Below, piece after piece: positions 1-9,415 of a DNA stretch of 64,000 nucleotides. Where the stretch lies: positions 1 to 64,000 of the forward strand of contig JAOZIH010000001.1 in the NCBI GenBank assembly GCA_026014545.1. The letters run 5' to 3'. Source of the DNA: Candidatus Bathyarchaeota archaeon (lineage in GTDB: Archaea; Thermoproteota; Bathyarchaeia; Bathyarchaeales; Bathycorpusculaceae). The notes below the pieces were generated by a model that saw only the letters and a list, made by a program, of their open reading frames with translations, ran no database searches and was not told the origin of the DNA. The position numbers and the translations under genes were made by a program. The first letter of the stretch is position 1; each line of letters begins with the position of its first letter.

Positions 1-160
1 GGAAACTGTGCATTTCGCAGTTGCTAACCCTGCTAAAGCCGTGATGCTCCAAGCCTTAGCCATAGCCTTACCCATAGTAGCAATTGTAGCGCTAATAATA
101 GTAATCAGACGCAAACGCCGAAAGCAATACGCCTTGCCTTCCTTAGAAAAGGAAAAATAG
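1..160 (+). CDS. C-terminal end of a membrane-anchored protein (5' end outside window)
   Basis: An open frame runs in from the window edge (codons from base 2) to a TAG at 158-160. The last ~50 residues hold one hydrophobic segment rich in Ala, Leu, Ile and Val, then a basic stretch (RRKRRK) and a short charged tail. This is the usual C-terminal anchor of archaeal exported or surface proteins, with the basic residues on the cytoplasmic side. The ectodomain lies outside the window, so family and function cannot be named. It could be related to the other anchored surface proteins of this window, but the visible tail is not similar enough to say. Confidence 0.6.
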   Translation, partial: ETVHFAVANPAKAVMLQALAIALPIVAIVALIIVIRRKRRKQYALPSLEKEK

Positions 161-263
161 CTAAAAGCTGCCAATGTTTATGGGCCAAATGGCGGATTAG
201 ATTTTTAAGTGCAAAATTTACATTAAGAGCGTTGAAAAATGAAGACAAGCTGGGAATTATATC

Positions 264-1352
264 TTGGATTTAGAACGAAAAATTGAGTTAATCTGCAGGC
301 CGCCAACCGAGGAAGTGCTTACGCCGAGCGATCTGCGGCAACTCTTGGAAACAGATTCGCATCCCGTTGCCTACAATGGTTGGGAGCCCTCGGGTCTAGT
401 GCACTTGGGCACGGGCGTAATCTGCGCTTACAAGATGAAGGACTTCGCTGAGGCAGGCTTACGCTTCAAAGCCTTCTTGGCCACATGGCATGCTTGGCTT
501 AACAACAAGCTCGGCGGCGACATGGCGCTTATCCGCAAAGCCGCAGACCTTTTCCGCCACTCGTGGATAGCGCTTGGCGTGCCCGCGGACAAAGTGGAGT
601 TCATCTACTCCGACGAGCTCTATGACGACTTGGATTACTGGGCGAAGACGCTGCTGGTTGCCAAGAACATGACGGTGGCGCGGACAAGGCGAACATTGGA
701 GATTGCAGGCCGCAAGGAAACCGACGCCCGCTACGTTTCAGACTTTCTATACACGCCCATGCAGGTCGCTGACATCTTCCATTTAAACGTGAAAGTCTGC
801 CAGCTCGGCATGGACCAACGCAAAGCAAACGTCGTCGCCCGCGAATTAGGCGAGAAAATCGGCTACTGGAAACCCGTCTGCGTTCACCATCACCTTCTCC
901 AAGGCTTGGAGAAGCCCAGCGTATGGCCGATTCCGCAGGGACAGGAGAAAGAGGCGCTGTCATCCGCGAAAATGTCAAAAAGCAAACCGGAAACATGCAT
1001 CTTCGTCTATGACACGCCTGAGGAAATAAGGCAAAAGATGATGCGCGCCTTCTGCCCAGAAAGAACCATAGCCTTCAACCCTGTGATTGACATCTGCAGG
1101 CACATAATCTTCCGAGAAAAATCCATTTTCACCATAGAGCGCCCAGCCAGATTCGGCGGTACCGTTGAGTTCCACAGCTTCAACGAGCTTGAAGAGGCTT
1201 ACGCACAGGGCAAGCTTCATCCGCAGGACCTCAAAAGCGGCGTTGCCGAAGAACTAGCCAAAATCCTTGAGCCTGTACGCCGATACTTCGCAAACAATAG
1301 AGAAGCCAGCGAATGCTTGGAAACTGTTCGTAAAGCAAAGATAACAAGGTAA
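264..1352 (+). CDS. tyrS: Tyrosyl-tRNA synthetase, archaeal type
   Basis: Class I aminoacyl-tRNA synthetase that charges tRNA-Tyr using ATP. The class I signature appears as HLGT at residues 47-50 after YNGWEPSG, and KMSKS is intact at 236-240. The stretch MQVADIFHLNVKVCQLGMDQRKAN is typical of TyrRS tyrosine recognition and argues against TrpRS. At 362 residues it is in the range of longer archaeal TyrRS proteins and has no bacterial S4 tail. The start used is TTG at 264; the nearby ATG at 239 is out of frame and soon stops. The next gene begins 6 bases downstream, so the two are probably co-transcribed. Confidence 0.95.
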   Translation: MDLERKIELICRPPTEEVLTPSDLRQLLETDSHPVAYNGWEPSGLVHLGTGVICAYKMKDFAEAGLRFKAFLATWHAWLNNKLGGDMALIRKAADLFRHSWIALGVPADKVEFIYSDELYDDLDYWAKTLLVAKNMTVARTRRTLEIAGRKETDARYVSDFLYTPMQVADIFHLNVKVCQLGMDQRKANVVARELGEKIGYWKPVCVHHHLLQGLEKPSVWPIPQGQEKEALSSAKMSKSKPETCIFVYDTPEEIRQKMMRAFCPERTIAFNPVIDICRHIIFREKSIFTIERPARFGGTVEFHSFNELEEAYAQGKLHPQDLKSGVAEELAKILEPVRRYFANNREASECLETVRKAKITR

Positions 1353-1358
1353 GCTGCC

Positions 1359-1784
1359 TTGTCTACAAAATTACGTGAAAAAGAGGAAAAAATTCTTCAA
1401 ATTCTTGAAGAATTAGCAGAGGAATCTGCAAAAGGAACGCCTATAGTAGTCGAAGGAAAGAAGGATGCTGAGACACTTCGCGCCATCGGCGTAACAGGCG
1501 TAATACTAACGGTTAAAACCGGAGGCAAATCCCTTTTAGATGCTGTTTCTGAAATAGAAGCGCTAAACACGCCTGAAATTATTCTATTCTTGGATTTTGA
1601 CAGGCGAGGAAGAGAAGCTACGAAACTTCTCAAACAAAGCTTGGAACACGCGAAAATAACGGCTAACCTAAGGTTTTGGCGGGAACTTTCAGCATTAGTG
1701 GGAAAGGAAATCCAATGCATAGAAAGCCTAACAGCATATTTAGCCACTTTGCATACGCGCGCCGGCGCTCAAGCGCAAACGTAA
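1359..1784 (+). CDS. Toprim-domain protein (UPF0292-like)
   Basis: A 141-residue stand-alone Toprim domain. It has the conserved Glu in IVVEGKKD (residues ~29-36) and the acidic DFDRRGRE motif (~78-85) of Toprim folds, which bind Mg2+ in primases, topoisomerases and RNase M5. The family is close to archaeal UPF0292 and DnaG/RNase M5-like proteins, whose substrate is not settled. It starts with TTG 6 bases after tyrS, suggesting one transcript. A role in rRNA or nucleic-acid processing is inference from the domain only. Confidence 0.85.
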   Translation: MSTKLREKEEKILQILEELAEESAKGTPIVVEGKKDAETLRAIGVTGVILTVKTGGKSLLDAVSEIEALNTPEIILFLDFDRRGREATKLLKQSLEHAKITANLRFWRELSALVGKEIQCIESLTAYLATLHTRAGAQAQT

Positions 1785-1844
1785 ACAACGCATTTCCACA
1801 CAAATAATTGAAGCTACACAGTTTGAATATGGCTTTTTTGTGGC

Positions 1845-1856
1845 AAAATATTTTAA
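1845..1856 (+). promoter_or_regulatory. TATA-like promoter box before the 1895 gene
   Basis: AAAATATTTTAA lies about 45 bases before the ATG at 1895. A start about 25 bases downstream would give a short leader that includes the GAGGAGA ribosome-binding site. Confidence 0.4.
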
Positions 1857-1894
1857 CCACTACTCCGCAGTTACAATATAATTGAGGAGATCTT

Positions 1895-2128
1895 ATGCCG
1901 AGAGCTTTTGTGTTGATAAACGTGGAATCAGGCTCGGAAGACGAAGTCTTGAAAATCTTAAAGTCCGTTGAAGGCGTGGAAGAAGCTTACTTTGCTTACG
2001 GCGTTTACGATTTAATCACAAAAATCAAAGCTGACTCAATGGATGAACTAAAAGAATTGGTAACACGTAGAATCAGAACGATAAGCAACGTCAGGTCAAC
2101 ACTGACATTAATAATGATGGAAGAATAA
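1895..2128 (+). CDS. Stand-alone Lrp/AsnC ligand-binding (RAM) domain protein
   Basis: A 77-residue protein made only of the regulator-of-amino-acid-metabolism (RAM) ferredoxin-like fold, without the DNA-binding helix-turn-helix of Lrp. The typical pattern is present: beta strand, helix over SEDEVLKILKSVEGV, then AYFAYGVYDLITKIKA and a final TLTLIMM strand. GAGGAGA 7 bases before the ATG is a good Shine-Dalgarno site. Such proteins oligomerise and bind small effectors, often amino acids; whether this one modulates an Lrp regulator elsewhere is unknown. A second protein of this type lies at 11699-11977. Confidence 0.88.
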   Translation: MPRAFVLINVESGSEDEVLKILKSVEGVEEAYFAYGVYDLITKIKADSMDELKELVTRRIRTISNVRSTLTLIMMEE

Positions 2129-2299
2129 TCCGTCCACCCTTTTTTAACTCAATTTTTTCGCTGGCGCCATTATAGTCATAACAAGGGCATATTTTTGTTT
2201 TACGCATTAAGATTTGCATGCTCTCAACAGGCTTAGACACAAATAATATAGCACTTGGATGACAACAAGCATATAGAATACAGTGGGAGAATATGGTTC

Positions 2300-3523
2300 A
2301 TGCAAAAGTCTTATTCGCGGTTGCTTGGTGTAATTGGAAAACCTAACACGGGCAAATCTACTTTTTTCAGCGCTGCCACATTGGCGCCAGCGGAAATCGC
2401 GAATTACCCCTTTACCACCATAAAGCCTAATCGCGGCATAGGCTACGTGCGAACACCCTGCGTTCACGAAGAATTCCAAGTGAAAGACAACCCTAGAAAC
2501 TCTCTATGCCTTAACGGCGTGAGGCTGGTTCCCGTGGAAATTATAGATGTCGCCGGCCTCGTTCCAGGCGCCTGGGAAGGACGCGGATTGGGCAACCAAT
2601 TCCTGGATGAGATACGAAAGGCAGACGCGCTTATTCACATAGTTGACGCATCAGGCGGCACAGACTGCGAAGGGCGGTTATGTAAGCCCGGCGAGCATGA
2701 CCCGCTGGAAGATGTGCGGTTCCTAGAGCGAGAAATAACCATGTGGATTGCTTCAATAATCAAGAAGGACTGGGCGAAACTCGCTAGAACCGCGGAAGCA
2801 GAATCCAAAGATCTTCACAGTATGCTTGAAGAACGCTTAAGTGGTTTAGGCATAAAGCGCAATCACATTTTCGAATCGATCAGAAAGGCAGGGCTAAACG
2901 CGGATAAGCCGACAAGTTGGAGTGAAGAGGACTTCTTGAAATTTGTGGATACTCTGAGGCGAATTTCAAAACCCATGCTAATAGTAGCCAACAAAATTGA
3001 TATGCCAACTGCTGAAGCAAACTTGGAAAAACTGCGAAAACTCGATTACATAGTTATCCCCTGCTGCGCGGAGGCTGAGCTTGCGCTGAGGCGCGCTGCT
3101 GAAAAACAGCTCATCGACTACACACCAGGAGACTGCAACTTTAGGATACTTCAGCCAGAAAAACTATCTCAGAGTCAAATCAGAGCTTTGGAGTCCATAC
3201 GTGAGAAGGTTTTAGTTAAGCATGGCTCCACCGGCGTCCAAGATGCCATAAACATGGCTTACTTTAAGCTTCTCAACATGATCACCGTGTATCCAGTGGA
3301 AGACATAGAGCACTTATCAGACCATGACGGGCGTGTTCTGCCGGATACTTATCTTGTGCCCTATGGGACGACAGCGCGCCAATTCGCTTATCTGATTCAC
3401 ACAGAGCTTGGAGAAGGCTTCATATACGCCGTGGATGCACGAGAGCGAAAAAGAATCGGCGAGGACGCGGTTCTACGCGATAGAGATGTCATATCCATTG
3501 TGAGTGCTAAAAAACGTGGGTAG
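2300..3523 (+). CDS. YchF/Ygr210-type P-loop GTPase with TGS domain
   Basis: An Obg-related GTPase/ATPase of the archaeal YchF-like branch (COG0012). The P-loop GKPNTGKS is at residues 13-20, the G3 motif is DVAGLVPGA, the G4 motif is NKID, and a C-terminal TGS domain ends in [15 protein letters not shown]. The frame is also open back to a TTG at 2255. The ATG at 2300 is preferred because GGGAGA lies 10 bases before it and a TATA-like AATAATATA lies near 2238-2248. Members associate with ribosomes and are implicated in translation or stress control. It is convergent with uppS, with only 7 bases between stops. Confidence 0.9.
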   Translation: MQKSYSRLLGVIGKPNTGKSTFFSAATLAPAEIANYPFTTIKPNRGIGYVRTPCVHEEFQVKDNPRNSLCLNGVRLVPVEIIDVAGLVPGAWEGRGLGNQFLDEIRKADALIHIVDASGGTDCEGRLCKPGEHDPLEDVRFLEREITMWIASIIKKDWAKLARTAEAESKDLHSMLEERLSGLGIKRNHIFESIRKAGLNADKPTSWSEEDFLKFVDTLRRISKPMLIVANKIDMPTAEANLEKLRKLDYIVIPCCAEAELALRRAAEKQLIDYTPGDCNFRILQPEKLSQSQIRALESIREKVLVKHGSTGVQDAINMAYFKLLNMITVYPVEDIEHLSDHDGRVLPDTYLVPYGTTARQFAYLIHTELGEGFIYAVDARERKRIGEDAVLRDRDVISIVSAKKRG

Positions 3524-3530
3524 GCGCTGC

Positions 3531-4316
3531 TTAAGCGCCATAGCGCCGTTTGCGTTTTTGAAACGTTCGTATTGCTCTCAAGAGATCTATTAGCCTAAAA
3601 TCGGGCCAGTAGACATCTAAAAAGGCAAGTTCGCTGTAGGCTGACTGCCAAAGCAGAAAGCCGCTGAGTCTTTCTTCGCCTGAAGTTCTAATGATTAAGT
3701 CAGGTTCCTGTTTGGGCAGATGTGCCGTGTAAAGGTGCTTTTCAAAAACGGTTTCATTTACCCCTTCAAGTTTTAGTTCGCCTTTTAACACTTTCTCTGC
3801 AATAGACTTCGCTGCATCCACAATTTCGGCTCTTCCACCGTAAGCAAAAGCAATATTTAAGAACTGATTATCATATGCTTCTGTTGCTTTCTCTACATCT
3901 GCGATGAGCTGCCTAAGGCTTTCCGGCAAAAGGTTTAAGCGGCCAATAACCTTCACGTGCACCTTGTTTCGGTGTATACGCTCGTCAGTCAAAAGCTTGC
4001 AGAACTTTTCTTCAGCAAGCTTCATTATTTCTGCAACTTCTTGTGGCGACCGCCTAAAATTCTCTGTAGAAAACGCGTAGAGCGTTATGAATTTCACTTC
4101 AAGCTTGTCACACCACTCCAGAAGCTGTTCAACTTTTTCAGCGCCCTTTTTGTGGCCTAACCATGGATTAAGATCCTTCTCCAGAGCCCATCGTCTGTTT
4201 CCATCCAGGATTATGGCGATGTGCTCCACTCTAGCGCCGTTCTTAACTTGATACCATAGCCATTTTTCATAAAGTTTGTAGGCGCCTACAACTGACAGAA
4301 GCTTCTTAAGCACCAC
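3531..4316 (-). CDS. uppS: Cis-prenyltransferase (undecaprenyl-diphosphate synthase family)
   Basis: This enzyme makes the long polyprenyl diphosphate lipid carrier for glycan and S-layer protein glycosylation by adding isopentenyl diphosphate units in cis. The catalytic Asp is D38 in the HIAIILDGNRRWA motif. GHKKGAEK, the TLYAFSTENFRR motif and the product-side RTSGEERLSGF (210-220) are all intact. Its 261 residues fit archaeal members, which usually start from geranylgeranyl diphosphate. It lies 85 bases downstream of the DUF373 gene on the same strand and may share its transcript. The chain length of the product cannot be read from the sequence. Confidence 0.93.
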   Translation of the reverse strand: MVLKKLLSVVGAYKLYEKWLWYQVKNGARVEHIAIILDGNRRWALEKDLNPWLGHKKGAEKVEQLLEWCDKLEVKFITLYAFSTENFRRSPQEVAEIMKLAEEKFCKLLTDERIHRNKVHVKVIGRLNLLPESLRQLIADVEKATEAYDNQFLNIAFAYGGRAEIVDAAKSIAEKVLKGELKLEGVNETVFEKHLYTAHLPKQEPDLIIRTSGEERLSGFLLWQSAYSELAFLDVYWPDFRLIDLLRAIRTFQKRKRRYGA

Positions 4317-4401
4317 TTAATTGAACCCCGCGTTTTCTGAACATTGCCACAATATGTTACCTATGAGAAGTAAAAATTTTAATGCCTTCAATTAAAGCTT
4401 G

Positions 4402-5661
4402 CTATAGTTCAAACAAAATCCGAAATAAGCGGTTTTTAATGCTTGTTTGAGGCAAGTTTTCTTCAAGTTCTTCGGTTTTACTTTCAGGTTTTTGGAAGAA
4501 GTCCGCAGCCGACCTGTGTATGACAATTACCAACAGCACCGATGCGATAGCGATGAGTATGCCTACGACGATGGTGTAAACCAAATTGGCGAATTCGGGA
4601 TTATTAAGTCCAACTCCGGGTTTGATGAGGATGTTCGCTGTTGCATCGAGAATCCAGCGGAACCAAGCTACTGATACCACTAGTGCAGCGTTCCGCAGCA
4701 ATCGCGCGTCTCGCTCAAAATAGAAGCGTATGCTTCTCCCGAAAAGCGCAATGATTATGCCTACCACAACAAGATCGGTGAATCCTTTGATGAAGAAGCC
4801 CGCCGCCTCTGGAAGTTTGCTGAACCAACCTGCTAAATCTTCAGGAACCGATGTTATGTTGTTCACTGCATTGGTTACACCCAAGAATATGCCTACCGCT
4901 GTGCAGAGAATTCCTGCGATGACCGTGTAATTCGCGATCTGCATGGGTAATGGCGGCGGCGAGTATTCTCTGGCCCACTTGTAAAGGTTTCCAGCGGCTC
5001 TATCAACACCAAAACCCTTAATGAGCAATACTACACCTAAAATGAGCACTATCGCTATGAGATAATAGTTAACTGCGCCAGGTATTACGGAGAGAACACC
5101 GTAGAGAAAGAACAGCAGCCCAGGTATGCCTAAGGCTAGGCGTGCATAGCGAGGAGTTTCCCATATGAGTTTAAGGTAACGTGAAAAAAGTGCCGCTGTT
5201 TCCTCTATGGATTCGCTGTGCTTAACCACTATCCGCCTAATAGATGACACGGGAACTCTTGATTCCACAAGTGGCAAGACGGCTTCGTCTGAATAGCCAT
5301 CTGTAACCAAAATAACTTCGCTTGCGTTGAATGACTGAATTATATTGCTCAATTCAGCAACAAGTTTCCTGTCTGCGCTTACGCCGCCCAGTTCTGTGCC
5401 CGATATAGTTGCGATTTCAAAGATTTCTTCGGGTTGCCTTTCATTTTGCAGTCTGTCATATAAGCGTACAGCTTCGAACATGGCGTTGGCGTCTGGCTCT
5501 TCTGGGTCACGTAATGCCAATGCTACAGCGGCTTCCAAATTTGCGCTTCTTCCCAAAATTGGCGTTTTTATTTCGGCCTTCTTTTCTAGATCGCCATCTC
5601 TGTCAACACATAAAATTAGGATGCGCTTCTCGGTTTTCACCGCCATTTCTTTTTCATTCAT
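4402..5661 (-). CDS. DUF373 family membrane protein
   Basis: A 419-residue archaeal protein. The N-terminal soluble part (about residues 1-175) begins with ILILCVDRDGDL and contains GRSANLEAAVALALRDPEEPDAN, as in DUF373. About six hydrophobic segments follow between residues ~180 and 395, then a short cytoplasmic tail. The function of DUF373 is unknown. The order is coiled-coil protein (5697-6581), 35 bases, this gene, 85 bases, uppS, all on the minus strand, so one operon is likely. An envelope-related role is a guess from the uppS neighbour. Confidence 0.88.
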   Translation of the reverse strand: MNEKEMAVKTEKRILILCVDRDGDLEKKAEIKTPILGRSANLEAAVALALRDPEEPDANAMFEAVRLYDRLQNERQPEEIFEIATISGTELGGVSADRKLVAELSNIIQSFNASEVILVTDGYSDEAVLPLVESRVPVSSIRRIVVKHSESIEETAALFSRYLKLIWETPRYARLALGIPGLLFFLYGVLSVIPGAVNYYLIAIVLILGVVLLIKGFGVDRAAGNLYKWAREYSPPPLPMQIANYTVIAGILCTAVGIFLGVTNAVNNITSVPEDLAGWFSKLPEAAGFFIKGFTDLVVVGIIIALFGRSIRFYFERDARLLRNAALVVSVAWFRWILDATANILIKPGVGLNNPEFANLVYTIVVGILIAIASVLLVIVIHRSAADFFQKPESKTEELEENLPQTSIKNRLFRILFEL

Positions 5662-5696
5662 CTATTCTCTATTCCTATTTTCTTTACAAGTTAACT

Positions 5697-6581
5697 TTAA
5701 TCTTGCGTTGGCTGATCCTGTGAGTCGTCGTCTGCAAGCAACTGAAACTCTTCCCAGCTTAGTTTTTCGCCACGTTGCAGCTTGCTTCGCGCTTGCGCCT
5801 CAAGTTTTTCCTTAAGCATTTTTTCCGCTGTTTTCCTTTGCATTTCGTTTTCTTCCCTTATAGCATTTTGCAGTTGCCTCTTTTGCTCTATTAATGCCTT
5901 CAGCGCTTGCTGCAGAGGTTTAATGCGCTCTTTTGCTTGTATGTAGGCGCTGTGCATTAAGTTAGCTTCCTTTTTAATTTCATCTGCCTCTTTAATCTTG
6001 GTAATGATGAGTGCGTGAAGTTCTTGGCTTTTTTGAGCAGCGGCAATTAGTTTTTGATGACTCGCGTTTGCCTTAGCTTCAAGCGACTCTAACTCTTGCC
6101 GTAGCGCCGCAATTTTCATGTTTTGCTGATCGATTTTCTGGTATATGTTTAGCTGCGGCTCAAGTTGCCTAGCTTTTTCCACAAGTTTCTTTTCCTCTTG
6201 CAAGTCAAGCGGCATCGTTTGGATTTTCCACTCGATGTCTTGGATTTCTTTCTCCAGCTGCAGCCGGCTTTTCTTAGGCTTTTTTGCTTTTAACTCTACA
6301 ACTTTTCTAGCTAATTCCCTTATCTCTTTAATGATTATCTTTTTTCTTTCTCGCGTCGCATCGCGTTGCTGCTTTAAAACCTTTACCGTATCATTTAACT
6401 GGTCACGCTCGCGCTTAAGCGAGTGTATGCTTTCCCTGTGCTTCCTGAATTTTTCATTGAGCCTATCCCGCCTTTCAGCATATTCGCTTATCTCTGCGTT
6501 AGCTTTGTTGATTTCACTTTTCAAAGAGGCTATTTGGTTGTTGAGAGCTGCAGTTTGATTTGCCTTATGTTGCCCGTTCAC
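5697..6581 (-). CDS. Archaeal coiled-coil protein (COG1340-like)
   Basis: A 294-residue protein that is almost entirely alpha-helical coiled coil, rich in Glu, Lys, Gln, Arg and Ala with heptad-like hydrophobic spacing. It ends in a short globular-looking piece (RGEKLSWEEFQLLADDD). This resembles the uncharacterised archaeal coiled-coil family COG1340. The start is GTG at 6581 with GAGG about 8 bases upstream. It is the first gene of the minus-strand set with DUF373 and uppS. It has no catalytic motif; a scaffold role is inference. Confidence 0.82.
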   Translation of the reverse strand: MNGQHKANQTAALNNQIASLKSEINKANAEISEYAERRDRLNEKFRKHRESIHSLKRERDQLNDTVKVLKQQRDATRERKKIIIKEIRELARKVVELKAKKPKKSRLQLEKEIQDIEWKIQTMPLDLQEEKKLVEKARQLEPQLNIYQKIDQQNMKIAALRQELESLEAKANASHQKLIAAAQKSQELHALIITKIKEADEIKKEANLMHSAYIQAKERIKPLQQALKALIEQKRQLQNAIREENEMQRKTAEKMLKEKLEAQARSKLQRGEKLSWEEFQLLADDDSQDQPTQD

Positions 6582-6730
6582 AAGTAATCCTCTGCAAAAA
6601 TGTCAATAATAACATTGTGATTTTTAAATTAATATCAAAATAATCCCGCGCTGTTAACGCCTTCAACTTCAGCGCAACAGCACCGCAGCCTTATATGCAC
6701 AATAAGCCTACGGTTGGAATCATGCAATAA

Positions 6731-6740
6731 ATTTTAAATA
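6731..6740 (+). promoter_or_regulatory. TATA box of the first PQQ-propeller gene
   Basis: ATTTTAAATA lies about 65 bases before the ATG at 6805, giving an expected transcript start near 6765. A perfect 6-bp inverted repeat (CCTTGA / TCAAGG, 7-base loop, 6765-6783) would sit at the very 5' end of the leader, followed by AAGGAGAG as the ribosome-binding site. Confidence 0.5.
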
Positions 6741-6804
6741 TGGAAAAACTGAAATAACACGTGCCCTTGACAAACAATCAAGGAGTAAAAAGGAGAGAGA
6801 AAGA

Positions 6805-9342
6805 ATGATTAGGACAAACAAGATTGCTGCTGCAATTGCTGTTGTCCTTTTGATTGCTGCTGCAAGCTCCGTTGTACTAGTTTCTAAGGCTCAACTGCAA
6901 CTAGGCGAAGTTCCAACCTTCTTATATGTCAGCGTTGCGCCTAACCCTGTGGGAGTTGGTCAAACAGTATACGTTAATGCCTTCTTCAGTAAACCCCCCC
7001 TTACAGCAGGCCTCGCCGGCACAGGAGACATGTACACTGGCGTAACAATCGAGGTCACAAAACCTGATGGAACAAAAGAAACACTTGGCCCCTACAAGTC
7101 AGATCCGACAGGCGGCATGTGGGACACATTTGTGCCCTCAACTACAGGCCAATACAAATTCAAAGCAATCTATCCTGGCCAGTACGTAAATGGGTCAATG
7201 TCCAGCCTGTTCGGTCCACCCACACGTGTTGAATTAACATACTTGCCCAGCACCAGTCCAGAAGTAACCCTCACAGTCCAATCTGATCCAGTAGGCATGA
7301 ATTACAAGACACCGCCGCTTCCAACCGAATACTGGTCTCGCCCAATTTACGCGACCAACTGGGATTGGGCTCAACTTGGCGGAAGCTGGTATGGTCTCCG
7401 CGCCGCCTCCTTCGCGACCACAGGCATGTATGATGCAATGGGCAATTTCCAGCCATACTCTACCGCGCCAAACGCGCCGCACATTCTGTGGACTAAACCA
7501 ACACACTTCGGTGGTCAACCTGGTCTTCCAATACCCAACGACCAAATGAGCAATTACATGTCCACAACAATCGCCACTAACTTCTTCGAGCCAATAGTCC
7601 TTCACGGCATTCTCTACTATACCCATTTTGCAGGACCTACAGCCCAAAAACCTGAGTGGATAGCCGTTGACCTACGCACAGGAGAAACGCTATGGACTAG
7701 AAAAGCTGGTCTATCTGGTAACGAAGTGTTCCGAATGGGCCAGATACTCAGATTCCATGCGATACAAGAATACGGCTCATGGGCATTTCTATACTCCACA
7801 GAGTCTGCTGCATTCTTCGGAACGCCAACTTTCTTCAATGTATGGGATCCAATGACAGGAACATTTCTGTTTAATATAACCGGTATTCAAAATGTTCCAT
7901 TCATGATCTCGCTGGAAGGCGAATGCCCAGGAACATTGCTAGCCTACTACACATCAGGTAATAACCTTGTACTTTGGAACTCGACTAAACTAATGATGAG
8001 TGCAAGCTTTGACAGAATCACTATCAGACCCAGTGGAACATACAACTGGTCAGCTGGCATCGAATGGCAAGTCCCACTACCAACAACAGTTGACGGTCAA
8101 CCCATTGGCGGTTCGTTGAGCATTGCCGCACGCACACCAGAAGTGATACTTCTTACATACAACCCCACGCCGGGAATGTTCATCTCACTTAACTTAGGCT
8201 ACATGATTGCAGCGGGCTTCGATGCAAAAACAGGCGCACTACTTTGGGGACCAAAGAACATGACGATGCCTAAATATGAGGACATGAGTATACTTGCGGC
8301 TCGCGACGGCGTCTTCGTGATGCACAACAAAGATGCAGATGAAGCTTATGGCTATAGTCTCGAAACAGGCGAAAAACTGTGGGGCCCAGTAAAGCTACCT
8401 GGCAATGCATGGAGCTGTATTTCAGTCGCAGCTGAAATAGCCTACGATACTGCCTACATCTGGGACTTCGGAGGCTATGTTAACGCCTTGGACCTTAAAA
8501 CAGGCCGAATCAAATGGACCTTTGAGCCTAGAAGCGCCGGTTACGATGCACCAACTCCAATGTATCCGCTCTGGGTATTCGGTTCTGCCACAATCTGCGA
8601 CGGCAAACTATTCTTCTCTGAAGGCAGCATGTACAACCCACCACTGCACCCAGCGTACAGGCTGGCGATAAACGCGACAACAGGCGAGCTAATTTGGAAG
8701 ATCCTCAGCTACAGCGGTCGATGCCCTGCAGCGCACGCAGATGGTATGATGGTAGAATGGAACAGCTTTGACTCACAGATATACTGCTTCGGTAAGGGCC
8801 CAACTGCTGTGACCGTTCAAGCTACACCTGAAATCTCAGTGAAAGGCAGCAAGATACTCGTGAAAGGCATGGTCACCGACGAGTCACCCGGCACTAAGGA
8901 CTATGACGTACGCGCTAGATTCCCGAATGGCGTTCCAGCCATCGCTGACGAGTACATGAGCGAATGGATGGAATACGTATACATGCAGCAAATCAAGCCA
9001 ACAAACATCAAAGGAGTCGAAGTCACCATTACAGTGCTCGACCCTAACGGCAACTGCTATGACGTGGCTAAGACGACAAGCGACGGCAGCGGCTTCTACA
9101 GCGCAACCTTTGAGCCGCCAGTTCCTGGCAAGTATACGGTGATCGCCACCTTCACAGGCTCAGAATCCTACTACGGCTCATCAGCGGAAACAGCCATATA
9201 CGTGGAAGAAGCAACACCTACCTCAACCGAACCCACCACTACGCCTGCGTCGATGGCTGAAACCTACATACTAGGCTTCGGCATCGCCATACTCGTAGTG
9301 GTCATTATAGGTTTTGCTCTACTACTGCTCAGAAAGAAGTAA
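6805..9342 (+). CDS. Secreted, membrane-anchored PQQ-type beta-propeller protein (paralog 1)
   Basis: This 845-residue surface protein has a signal peptide of about 30 residues ending near SKAQ. An Ig-like N-terminal domain follows (PNPVGVGQTVYVNAFF, about 40-150), then a large PQQ-like propeller (about 175-665). The propeller shows repeated blades such as VDLRTGETLWTR, FDAKTGALLWGP, SLETGEKLWGP and LDLKTGRIKWTF. A second Ig-like domain (about 690-815) and a Thr/Pro-rich linker lead to one TM helix and a basic end (LLLRKK). The ribosome-binding site AAGGAGAG is strong. It has paralogs at 34914-37478 and 63510-64000. No PQQ-dehydrogenase catalytic residues can be assigned, so binding or structural roles in the cell envelope are more likely than catalysis. 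Confidence 0.88.
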   Translation: MIRTNKIAAAIAVVLLIAAASSVVLVSKAQLQLGEVPTFLYVSVAPNPVGVGQTVYVNAFFSKPPLTAGLAGTGDMYTGVTIEVTKPDGTKETLGPYKSDPTGGMWDTFVPSTTGQYKFKAIYPGQYVNGSMSSLFGPPTRVELTYLPSTSPEVTLTVQSDPVGMNYKTPPLPTEYWSRPIYATNWDWAQLGGSWYGLRAASFATTGMYDAMGNFQPYSTAPNAPHILWTKPTHFGGQPGLPIPNDQMSNYMSTTIATNFFEPIVLHGILYYTHFAGPTAQKPEWIAVDLRTGETLWTRKAGLSGNEVFRMGQILRFHAIQEYGSWAFLYSTESAAFFGTPTFFNVWDPMTGTFLFNITGIQNVPFMISLEGECPGTLLAYYTSGNNLVLWNSTKLMMSASFDRITIRPSGTYNWSAGIEWQVPLPTTVDGQPIGGSLSIAARTPEVILLTYNPTPGMFISLNLGYMIAAGFDAKTGALLWGPKNMTMPKYEDMSILAARDGVFVMHNKDADEAYGYSLETGEKLWGPVKLPGNAWSCISVAAEIAYDTAYIWDFGGYVNALDLKTGRIKWTFEPRSAGYDAPTPMYPLWVFGSATICDGKLFFSEGSMYNPPLHPAYRLAINATTGELIWKILSYSGRCPAAHADGMMVEWNSFDSQIYCFGKGPTAVTVQATPEISVKGSKILVKGMVTDESPGTKDYDVRARFPNGVPAIADEYMSEWMEYVYMQQIKPTNIKGVEVTITVLDPNGNCYDVAKTTSDGSGFYSATFEPPVPGKYTVIATFTGSESYYGSSAETAIYVEEATPTSTEPTTTPASMAETYILGFGIAILVVVIIGFALLLLRKK

Positions 9343-9370
9343 AAGCGACAACAGCACATTGCAAAAATCC

Positions 9371-9382
9371 CCTTTTCTTTTT
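9371..9382 (+). terminator. T-rich terminator after the first PQQ-propeller gene
   Basis: CCTTTTCTTTTT about 30 bases after the stop at 9342 resembles the pyrimidine/T-run terminators of archaea. The convergent tsr3 ends just beyond, at 9416. Confidence 0.4.
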
Positions 9383-9415
9383 GTGCTTAATCTTAACTGC
9401 CTAAAGAAAAAACTG

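Noticed and set aside
601-996. Long minus-strand frame inside tyrS
   Set aside because: It is antisense to a clear synthetase gene and has a biased composition rich in Arg, Ser and Pro, typical of a shadow frame.
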